Source of the DNA: an archaeon
Lineage (GTDB): Archaea; Methanobacteriota; Methanobacteria; Methanobacteriales; Methanobacteriaceae
Direction of reading: 5' to 3'
Assembly: GCA_024409165.1 (NCBI GenBank)
Contig: JAKSUE010000048.1
Location: 1 to 8,445 of the forward strand
Length of the DNA: 8,445 nucleotides
Shown: positions 1 to 5,386 of the stretch, one piece after another
How positions within the stretch are numbered: the stretch's first letter is position 1
Layout: each line of letters starts with the position of its first letter
Position numbers and translations under genes: made by a program
Notes under the pieces: generated by a model
What the model saw: only the letters and a program-made list of their open reading frames with translations
Told to the model about the DNA's origin: nothing
The model's database searches: none

Positions 1-653
1 TTTAGCATTTTTTTAGCATTTTCTATTGAATTTACTGAATTGTTTCCAATTAAGAATATGTTAGTTTCATTAGATATTTCTTTGATTAAGTCGTAATCTG
101 CATCAAAAATGCCTTTTTTCATTGCATCAACATGTAAATAATCAACTCCACAGTTTTCTGCAAGTTTAGCTATTTCTATATTATCTACACCTTCTACATT
201 AGCTCTCATTTTTAAGGATACTTTGGATTTAGATTTTTTAACAACTTCTTTAATATAATCTTCTAAATCTGGACGTTTAAGCATACTTTGTCCACAGCCA
301 ATTGAAGTTAACTCTTCTTGTCTACAATGACAATTAATTTCAACAATATCTAAATTTGTTATGTTACTTATTTTTATTATTGGTTCTGGACTTGTTGCTC
401 TTAGATTAGCAAAAACAGTGATGTTTGGATATTTTTCTTTTATGAGGGATACTTCATTTTCAATTACTGAGTAAATTTCTTCTTGTGGAAAATGAAATTC
501 TTTTCTTCCTCTTTTTATGATTTTAGCTCCAGCATCAATAGTTTCTTTATCTGTATCATATCCTCCGATACTAACTGCATTAAAACCATAGGGTATTAAA
601 TTTAATGCAAATTTTCCATCGGTAATTCCTGCCATTGGTGCGAGTAATTTCAT
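1..653 (-). CDS. Dihydrouridine synthase-like TIM-barrel protein (MJ0144 family), 3' end missing
   Basis: The frame opens at ATG 651-653 and stays open for 217 codons to the window edge, so the C-terminus is not seen. A GTGAT Shine-Dalgarno core (658-662) lies 4 nt before the ATG. The protein starts MKLLAPMAGITDGKF, matching the first beta strand and FMN-loop motif (APMAG-TD) of the Dus/NifR3 flavoprotein barrel. Other Dus-like segments are VEINCHCRQEELTSIGCGQS (104-123), where Dus enzymes carry their catalytic cysteine region, and VSLKMRANV (145-153). At 171-176 DYLHVDA stands where true Dus enzymes have a His-Gly-Arg motif, so tRNA dihydrouridine synthesis is doubtful. Cysteines 108, 110 and 120 are clustered, which could mean metal or a different chemistry. 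From memory, the M. jannaschii homologue MJ0144 sits beside MJ0145 (GTP cyclohydrolase III), as here. Some methanogen relatives carry an added cysteine-rich C-terminal domain (methanogenesis marker 9), which cannot be tested here. Family assignment is firm, function is not. Confidence 0.85.
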   Translation of the reverse strand, partial: MKLLAPMAGITDGKFALNLIPYGFNAVSIGGYDTDKETIDAGAKIIKRGRKEFHFPQEEIYSVIENEVSLIKEKYPNITVFANLRATSPEPIIKISNITNLDIVEINCHCRQEELTSIGCGQSMLKRPDLEDYIKEVVKKSKSKVSLKMRANVEGVDNIEIAKLAENCGVDYLHVDAMKKGIFDADYDLIKEISNETNIFLIGNNSVNSIENAKKML

Positions 654-716
654 TTTAATCACATAATTAATTTAATTTAATTTTAATAAAATTAATAAAA
701 AAGAGAATTAATAATA

Positions 717-804
717 AAAAATTAGATTGTTGAATTATTTAAGAAAAATAAGTTTTAAGTGAAATATGATAACATTTGGTTAATTTCAACAATGTCTAAT
801 TTTT
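717..804 (-). terminator. Long imperfect stem-loop after gch3, probable terminator or attenuator
   Basis: Arms 717-737 and 781-804 are inverted repeats. They give about 21 base pairs in three blocks (3, 8 and 10 bp), interrupted by a 1-nt and a 2-nt bulge, around a 43-nt loop. On the minus strand the stem begins about 48 nt after the gch3 stop. It runs straight into a U-rich tract (TTTTTT, then CTCTTTTTT within the next 25 nt), as in a transcription terminator. It lies 63 nt before the start of the downstream Dus-like gene, so it could also control read-through into that gene. Arms rich in A/T lower the certainty, but the central TTGTTGAA/TTCAACAA block is unlikely to be chance. Confidence 0.45.
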
Positions 805-852
805 ATTTTATATATAAATATAATTTAATTTAACATTGTAAAAGATTTATAC

Positions 853-1614
853 TTATAATTCTTCTACAACTTCAATCCATTTAGTATTATTAGCTTCACG
901 GATGATTTCTAAACCAATATCTGCCATATATGCAGCATCTTCAGCATTATCTGCTCTTCCGATACCTGCTTTAAATCCGATATCAATTTCTTCTTTAATT
1001 TCAATAAGAATTTCTTTGATTTCTTCTTCACTTAATCCATTACATGGGGACATAAAGTTGTCTCCACCAATGAAGAATAATAATGCACCTTTTTTACGTA
1101 ATTTAGTCATTAAGTAATGTTGTGCTTTATTAACCATGAAACTAGTGTCAAATGCAGATTCAATATCTGTTAAAGTTTCAGTTACACTATTAATATCAAT
1201 ATGTGCTGCTTGAACAAAACTATCTTCTGGGTTTTCAATTAAGCTATCAATTGCTAAAATTTCTTTTCTTTCTCCATCTTGAGCTCCTCCTGCTTTTTGA
1301 AGAGCAATAGTTGCTAATTTTTGAGCTTCATGAGGAGTTTCTGCAGCACCAACACCCATACTTATTGTAATTGGGTATCTGTTTCTTATAGATCTTTGTA
1401 ATCTTAAATGGTCTTCTTTATCTAAACCATTTGTAATTGCTAACATGTTGTCAAATCTAGTAAAGAAAACTAAACCTTTTTTAGCAGCAATTATTCTTTG
1501 TACATCTGCAAATAATGATGCTTGTAAAATTTGAAGATCAGATTCTGTACGTGGTTTTGGAGTTACAGTCCAAGGACCATAATTATCAATTTGTATTAAG
1601 GTCATTTGTATCAT
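853..1614 (-). CDS. gch3: GTP cyclohydrolase III (archaeal ArfA type)
   Basis: This cytosolic enzyme of 253 aa opens the imidazole ring of GTP without releasing formate, giving the formylamino-pyrimidine phosphate FAPy and phosphate. FAPy is the archaeal entry to riboflavin and the F420 chromophore Fo. The N-terminus MIQMTLIQIDNYGPWTVTP is characteristic of the family, and the length matches M. jannaschii MJ0145. The protein is an internal duplication of a palm fold related to GGDEF and nucleotide-cyclase domains. The first half has FFTRFDN (50-56) and GVGAAETPHEAQKLA (87-101). The second has FFIGGDNFMSPCNG (180-193) and GIGRADNAEDAAYMADIGLE (217-236). The metal- and nucleotide-binding aspartates are in the RFDN and GGDN turns. 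The start at M1, rather than M4, is fixed by AGGTGA six nt upstream. A TATA-like box about 54 nt upstream suggests its own promoter. The gene stands alone between cofD (188 nt away) and the Dus-like gene (199 nt away). Identification is very secure. Confidence 0.97.
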   Translation of the reverse strand: MIQMTLIQIDNYGPWTVTPKPRTESDLQILQASLFADVQRIIAAKKGLVFFTRFDNMLAITNGLDKEDHLRLQRSIRNRYPITISMGVGAAETPHEAQKLATIALQKAGGAQDGERKEILAIDSLIENPEDSFVQAAHIDINSVTETLTDIESAFDTSFMVNKAQHYLMTKLRKKGALLFFIGGDNFMSPCNGLSEEEIKEILIEIKEEIDIGFKAGIGRADNAEDAAYMADIGLEIIREANNTKWIEVVEEL

Positions 1615-1620
1615 ATATTT

Positions 1621-1626
1621 TCACCT
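1621..1626 (-). promoter_or_regulatory. Ribosome binding site of gch3
   Basis: AGGTGA on the minus strand matches six bases of the archaeal anti-Shine-Dalgarno complement GGAGGTGAT. It sits 6 nt before ATG 1612-1614, which selects the MIQM start over the internal methionine three codons later. Confidence 0.8.
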
Positions 1627-1667
1627 AATGTTTACTAGTTTAAGATATTGATAATATACTATTTAAA

Positions 1668-1675
1668 CTTTTATA
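1668..1675 (-). promoter_or_regulatory. Candidate TATA box for gch3
   Basis: TATAAAAG on the minus strand, preceded by A-rich sequence as in a BRE, ends 54 nt before the gch3 start codon. Transcription starting about 25 nt downstream would leave a leader of roughly 30 nt containing the AGGTGA site. The same 8-mer lies 52 nt before the cofE start. Chance matches are frequent at this base composition, so the agreement in position is the main support. Confidence 0.35.
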
Positions 1676-1802
1676 GTTTTATATTAAAAAACTATATATG
1701 TTTTTTATTTTATTTATATTATTACTTATATTGTTAACTATTTTTTTAAAATATTTTTAATTTTTTTAATTTTTTTTAAATATTTAGATATTAAATTTTT
1801 AA

Positions 1803-2708
1803 TTAGTCTGAATTTAATACAAGTTTAGCTAATTCTTTTTTATCATTTATTGTTTTCATAATTGTATTTGCTGCAATTACATTTGGAATTATTTTTTCAA
1901 TTTCTTCTATCATTTTATCATCACTACTATCAATAATGAGAGTGTCTAAGAATGATTCATAAATTTTAGCAACACCTATAGAAGATGTTTCATAACCTGA
2001 TGCAGACATAAATTTACCTGCAGGACCACTTACAGGAGAAGTTCCAATAAATGGGGAAACCGCTATAACTTTCTTGTTTTCTAATTCTTCACTAACTCCT
2101 TTAAGAGATATTATTGGTAAAATAGAAGTTATTGGATTTGAAGGTCCAATTATGACTTTATCTGAATCTTGGATTATTTTTATAATATCTGGGCTTGGAT
2201 TAACTTCACTATATTTTACCTTTGTAACTGTAGGTTGGCCTTGATATTTAATTAAAAAATCATGGAATTCAATATCTCCATACTCTTCAGTTTCAATTTT
2301 AATCTCTGAATGTTCATCACTCATAGGAATTATTTTTGCTTTAATACCTAAGTTTTTTCTTTGAATATCAACAGCTTCACTAAGAGTATGTTCTTTTAAA
2401 AGAAGTGTTTTTTGAATTTTAGTAGCTCTATCTTGATCACCAATTCTAAGTAATTCTGGAGTTCCAATTTCAGCTAATCTTTCATTTGTTATGAATGTAT
2501 CATCTTTGATTCCATACCAAGTTTCATCATTTATTAAATTTGAAAATGTATAAAGTACAGTATCAATGTCTGCAGCAACATAAACTCCTGAAAAATAGTT
2601 ATTTTCAACAGTATTCACAATTACATTAATTTCCTCTTCAGGATAAATTTCTTTTATTCCTTGAATCAATTTAGGAGTTCCAGTACCACCAGATAAAACA
2701 GTAATCAT
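1803..2708 (-). CDS. cofD: 2-phospho-L-lactate transferase CofD (F420 biosynthesis)
   Basis: CofD transfers the phospholactyl group from lactyl-diphospho-guanosine to the riboflavin-like chromophore Fo, giving F420-0 and GMP. At 301 aa it is close to the usual family length of about 310. Family motifs appear in order: SGGTGTPKL (6-14, nucleotide-binding N-terminus), DIDTVLYT (47-54), RIGDQDRA (88-95), PMSDE (128-132), GPSNPITSI (188-196) and VSGPAGKFM (226-234). The start MITVLSGG is the normal family N-terminus, with GTGA (2713-2716) 4 nt upstream. The segment at 32-41 (NTVENNYFSG) differs from the more acidic NT-[GE]D-type sequence I recall from other CofD proteins, which may be a lineage trait. 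A 104-nt A/T-rich gap separates it from the zinc-ribbon gene, so it is probably co-transcribed with cofE but could have its own promoter. No strong U-tract follows the stop. Confidence 0.96.
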   Translation of the reverse strand: MITVLSGGTGTPKLIQGIKEIYPEEEINVIVNTVENNYFSGVYVAADIDTVLYTFSNLINDETWYGIKDDTFITNERLAEIGTPELLRIGDQDRATKIQKTLLLKEHTLSEAVDIQRKNLGIKAKIIPMSDEHSEIKIETEEYGDIEFHDFLIKYQGQPTVTKVKYSEVNPSPDIIKIIQDSDKVIIGPSNPITSILPIISLKGVSEELENKKVIAVSPFIGTSPVSGPAGKFMSASGYETSSIGVAKIYESFLDTLIIDSSDDKMIEEIEKIIPNVIAANTIMKTINDKKELAKLVLNSD

Positions 2709-2733
2709 TTTTTCACATCTTTTTAATTAGTTA

Positions 2734-2765
2734 TTAGTTATAATTTTATAATTTAGTTATAATTT
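2734..2765. repeat. Short direct repeat upstream of cofD
   Basis: The 13-mer TTAGTTATAATTT occurs at 2734-2746 and again at 2753-2765, a spacing of 19 bp, ending 26 nt before the cofD start codon. It could be a paired protein-binding site or simply low-complexity A/T drift. Confidence 0.4.
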
Positions 2766-2812
2766 AATTATTTTTTTAATTATTATTTCGTTTATTATTA
2801 ATTTTAATTAAT

Positions 2813-3277
2813 TTATTGTTCTTTTAATTCATTTCCACATTTAGGACATGGGATTTTTTCAGATATTACTAAAGACATATCTTTATTACAATTAGGACAT
2901 TTATTATTTTCTAAGATTTCTCTTCTGCTTCTGTAATTTGTTGTTTTGAAATCAAAAATAATAATTTTAAAATTGTTTTCATCATTATCTTTTTCATTAC
3001 TTTTTTTATTATATTTAGATATGATTTCAGTTATTTCTTCGTCATTGAGATTGATGTTATTCATTTCAGGAACATATGTTTTAATTAATTTATTACAATT
3101 TGGACAGTAACTTTCGTATAGGAATCCTTCAAGTAATGATTTTGTCATTAATTTTGAATTTTCAAGAGTTAAGCTTTCTTCTTTAAGATTATTATTTTCA
3201 TCTAAATAAAATATTAAGTCTTTATCTTGGAATTCAAAGTCACAATTTTCACATTTAAAATTAATTATAGTTCCCAT
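2813..3277 (-). CDS. Uncharacterised small zinc-ribbon protein with four CxxC motifs
   Basis: I do not recognise this 154-aa protein as a named family. It has four CxxC knuckles at C9/C12, C58/C61, C127/C130 and C144/C147, the last three of the form CPxC. Eight cysteines would suit two zinc sites, either a rubredoxin-like pair at each end or N-terminal knuckles paired across the protein. A poorly conserved-looking Asn/Lys/Glu-rich linker fills about 75-105, and the stretch NNFKIIIFDFKTTNYRSRRE (101-120) looks like a beta strand followed by a basic turn. There is no membrane segment or signal peptide. Only 27 nt separate it from the cofE stop, so it is most likely translated from the cofE message, ahead of cofD. 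Placement suggests a role connected with F420 enzymes or their regulation, but that is guilt by association. The ATG is preceded by GAGAGAT, a weak ribosome site. Confidence 0.85.
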   Translation of the reverse strand: MGTIINFKCENCDFEFQDKDLIFYLDENNNLKEESLTLENSKLMTKSLLEGFLYESYCPNCNKLIKTYVPEMNNINLNDEEITEIISKYNKKSNEKDNDENNFKIIIFDFKTTNYRSRREILENNKCPNCNKDMSLVISEKIPCPKCGNELKEQ

Positions 3278-3304
3278 TTTATCTCTCTTATTCTAATTAT
3301 TATA

Positions 3305-4066
3305 TTATCTAAATGCATCGAATTCTTTTGGACGGATTAATTGGTCGATTCCTGCTTCTGTGTCTCGGAGGGTTTCAAATGCAGAGAATCCTTTAACTAA
3401 TACGATTGGTATTCCTTCATCTGCTTGTCCCATGAGTAATGATGCAGCAGCTGCTAATTCATCTGCAGTAGCTACTTCTGTAGTTTCAAGAGCTCTTCCA
3501 TATAAGTCTTTATCTCCAATTCTAACCCATAATGGCTTGATTCCAGAGCAACCAATTGCAGTTCCAATAGCACCTACTCTAAATGCTCTTCCTTGTGTGT
3601 CAGTTACAATAACTGCAACGTCTTTTCCACTTACTTCTTCAAGAGTTTCTCTGATTATTTTTGCAGATAAATCTGGGTTTTCAGGCATAGGGGTAGCTAA
3701 TCCATCTGCAGCATTAGATTCATCAATACCTGCATTTGCACATACAAACCCATGTTTAGTTTCTGTAACCATAAAATTATGACCAACAACTATAACTTCA
3801 TTTGATGCATCAAGGATTGCTTGAACAATTTTAGGGTCTTTTTTAGCTTTTTCAGCTATTTCAATTGCTTCTTGGGTTGGTTCAAGTTTTTCAATTTCAA
3901 TAAAGTTTCCTTCTGCTTTTGAAATTAAAGTTTCAGCTATTAAGAAGATATCTCCATCTTCAATAGGAATTTCTTCTTTTTTTAAGTCATCAAGTATAAT
4001 TTCTCCAATGTCATCTCCTTTTTTTACTAAAGGAATTTCTTTTAATCCAATTAATTCTAAAGTCAT
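3305..4066 (-). CDS. cofE: Coenzyme F420:L-glutamate ligase CofE
   Basis: CofE adds L-glutamate to F420-0 and then a second, gamma-linked glutamate, using GTP and divalent metal plus potassium. The 253-aa length fits the archaeal single-domain enzyme (about 250), without the C-terminal nitroreductase-like domain of the actinobacterial FbiB fusion. Landmarks are GDIFLIAETLISKAEG (38-53), HGFVCANAGIDESN (105-118), TDTQGRAFRVGAIGTAIG (155-172) and ELAAAASLLMGQADEGIP (203-220). Asp115 and Asp156-Thr157 sit where the Archaeoglobus enzyme binds metal. The start is the usual M-x-L-x-L-x-G-L N-terminus, but only a weak ribosome site precedes it. A TATAAAAG box 52 nt upstream and a terminator after purO suggest that cofE starts a transcript running through the zinc-ribbon gene and cofD. 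Confidence 0.97.
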   Translation of the reverse strand: MTLELIGLKEIPLVKKGDDIGEIILDDLKKEEIPIEDGDIFLIAETLISKAEGNFIEIEKLEPTQEAIEIAEKAKKDPKIVQAILDASNEVIVVGHNFMVTETKHGFVCANAGIDESNAADGLATPMPENPDLSAKIIRETLEEVSGKDVAVIVTDTQGRAFRVGAIGTAIGCSGIKPLWVRIGDKDLYGRALETTEVATADELAAAASLLMGQADEGIPIVLVKGFSAFETLRDTEAGIDQLIRPKEFDAFR

Positions 4067-4117
4067 AATTTCTTTTATAGTTTTGTAAATATAAAAAACT
4101 TATTATATTATTTTAAT

Positions 4118-4125
4118 CTTTTATA
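4118..4125 (-). promoter_or_regulatory. Candidate TATA box for cofE
   Basis: TATAAAAG within ATTTATAAAAGATT on the minus strand ends 52 nt before the cofE ATG, nearly the same distance as the identical 8-mer before gch3. A leader of about 30 nt is expected. A second TATAAAAG at 4073-4080 is too close to the start codon to act as a TATA box for cofE. Confidence 0.35.
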
Positions 4126-4199
4126 AATAATAATATAAATTAATATAATTTAGTTAAAAATAGTATTAAAAAAGTTAAGAGAATTATTAAAAATTAGTT

Positions 4200-4261
4200 T
4201 AAAAAAAGTAAAAATATAAAAATATAAAAAAATAAAGGGATTATTCTGGATTTAATCCAGA
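4200..4261 (-). terminator. Hairpin plus U-tract terminator overlapping the purO stop
   Basis: The 17-bp near-palindrome TCTGGATTTAATCCAGA (4245-4261) has perfect 8-bp arms around one base and spans the last codons of purO. On the minus strand it is followed, just past the stop, by long runs of T between 4236 and 4200 (TTTTTTT, TTTTT, TTTTT, TTTTTTT). U-runs alone can terminate archaeal RNA polymerase, so termination here is well supported even if the hairpin is incidental. Confidence 0.6.
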
Positions 4262-4852
4262 TATAGTCCATTTTCCATCGAAGATTGCTGCTACGGAACA
4301 AACTGGGTGTTCGAATTCTGCGAAGTCTCCTTCATCAAATATGAATTTACATGCAGCTTCTGAGGTTTCGCTTTGGAATTTGACAGATTTTGGAGTGTTT
4401 ACTTCATAAGTGGATATGAAGGATGCTTCTTCATCTGCTATTTTTTCAACTAATATTTTACTATCAGTTACAATTCCAATGTATGCTTCTTCTTTAGTAG
4501 CTACAGCAGCAATTCTTGGAGTATTATAATCATCTTTTTCATAATCCATTGTGATTAAGGAATATGCAAGTGCATCACGGATATTCATTCCTAAAGCGAT
4601 TTTATCTGCAATAGGGTCTGTGTGTGATCCATTTGAGATGATTGCAATATCATCAACTATTTTTAAACAGTTGTATGCAATGTAAGTGTTTTTAAATATA
4701 TCTTTTTCAAATCCTTCTTTTGGTATGATACTTGCTTCTTCTTCAAGTACTTTTACTTGACGATTTGGGAAAGATCTACTTGAAACTCTGTATGCAACAT
4801 AAGGTTTTCCATCTTCAGTTTTTCCAGCTGAAATTATTCTACCTAAATACAT
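4241..4852 (-). CDS. purO: Archaeal IMP cyclohydrolase PurO
   Basis: PurO closes 5-formamido-imidazole-4-carboxamide ribotide to IMP, the last step of purine synthesis. It is the archaeal replacement for the cyclohydrolase half of bacterial PurH. The protein is 203 aa, normal for the family, whose core resembles Ntn-hydrolase folds but is not processed. Recognisable family segments are MYLGRIISAGKTEDGKPYVA (1-20), YRVSSRSFPNR (21-31), ISNGSHTDPI (72-81) and MDYEKDDYNTPRIAAV (102-117). The arginine- and serine-rich YRVSSRSFPNR stretch is the likely substrate-phosphate site. The ATG is preceded by AAAGGATGA (4857-4865). It follows exbD by 87 nt with a stem-loop in the gap and ends in a strong U-rich terminator, so it is probably transcribed separately from cofE. 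I recall M. thermautotrophicus keeping cofD, cofE, purO and exbD/exbB-like genes in a similar order (MTH1018 onward), which suggests an ancestral arrangement. Confidence 0.96.
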   Translation of the reverse strand: MYLGRIISAGKTEDGKPYVAYRVSSRSFPNRQVKVLEEEASIIPKEGFEKDIFKNTYIAYNCLKIVDDIAIISNGSHTDPIADKIALGMNIRDALAYSLITMDYEKDDYNTPRIAAVATKEEAYIGIVTDSKILVEKIADEEASFISTYEVNTPKSVKFQSETSEAACKFIFDEGDFAEFEHPVCSVAAIFDGKWTISGLNPE

Positions 4853-4894
4853 TTTTTCATCCTTTGAATTTTATATGATAAATTAAAAATAAAG

Positions 4895-4923
4895 AAGATA
4901 AGTTAAAAATTAATACTTATCTT
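4895..4923 (-). terminator. Stem-loop between exbD and purO, possible terminator
   Basis: Perfect 9-bp arms AAGATAAGT and ACTTATCTT enclose an 11-nt A/T loop. On the minus strand the stem begins 17 nt after the exbD stop and is followed by the U-rich CTTTATTTTTAATTT. This resembles a terminator for the exbB-exbD transcript, although it leaves only about 40 nt before the purO start for a promoter. Partial read-through or RNA processing is therefore also possible. Confidence 0.5.
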
Positions 4924-4939
4924 TTGATTATTAAATTTT

Positions 4940-5347
4940 TTACATGTCACTTGGTGCACATACTGCCTCTTGAGGACTCATACCTGGAGGTGTTGTAATT
5001 ATAATCGTATGCTCCGAGGTTTTAATTTGTATTTCCCCATGATCTAATACTTTTGCATGTACTCCAATAGCACTATTTCTTATTTCTGAGGACATGTCTT
5101 GTCCATTTACAATTACTTTTTCTAAGTGAGCCACAGGTAATAAGTAGTATTCTGCATCACCACTTGCATCACTCATATCCGGTTTACCTGTACCAGAGCC
5201 ATTATCATCAATAGCTGCAGCACCAAAACTACTTGTTACTACTAAGAAGATGAGTAATGTAAATAAAATATCGATGAATGGAACCAATTTAATTTCAGGT
5301 TCATCTTCATCTAATGATTTTCTGTGACTTTTAATATCAATTGCCAT
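4940..5347 (-). CDS. exbD: ExbD/TolR-type membrane-anchored subunit of a proton-driven motor
   Basis: This 135-aa protein has the ExbD/TolR layout: a charged cytoplasmic N-terminus (1-20), one membrane helix LVPFIDILFTLLIFLVVTSS (21-40), and an extracytoplasmic remainder. Asp26 in VPFIDILF is the conserved proton-carrying residue of the family. After the helix comes an alanine step and a Gly/Ser/Asp linker (about 42-65), then a region rich in predicted beta strands (YYLLPVA, KVIVNG, EIQIKT, TIIITTPP). That outer part does not follow the usual ExbD periplasmic pattern I know and ends in an odd tail with a single cysteine (Cys130). It follows exbB by 39 nt and would form the ion-channel complex with it. 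Archaea of this type have no outer membrane and no evident TonB, so the energised partner is unknown. AAGGGAT precedes the ATG. Confidence 0.9.
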   Translation of the reverse strand: MAIDIKSHRKSLDEDEPEIKLVPFIDILFTLLIFLVVTSSFGAAAIDDNGSGTGKPDMSDASGDAEYYLLPVAHLEKVIVNGQDMSSEIRNSAIGVHAKVLDHGEIQIKTSEHTIIITTPPGMSPQEAVCAPSDM

Positions 5348-5386
5348 TTTATCCCTTCTTTTTGGTATAAAATTTATTCAATTAAT

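Noticed and set aside
902..1117. Open frame on the + strand (and similar ones at 3360-3782, 6852-7106 and 7746-8114)
   Set aside because: Each lies wholly antisense to a securely identified gene (gch3, cofE, rnhB, mreB), has a Ser/Ile/Pro-rich composition typical of reverse-frame shadows, and matches no family.
1735..1800. Very T-rich stretch on the + strand resembling an archaeal U-tract terminator
   Set aside because: It is T-rich on the + strand only, where no gene is transcribed. On the minus strand, which carries cofD, it is A-rich and cannot act as a U-tract.
4073..4080. Second TATAAAAG box close to cofE
   Set aside because: It ends 6 nt before the cofE ATG, so transcription from it would start inside the gene. 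The copy at 4118-4125 is the better candidate.
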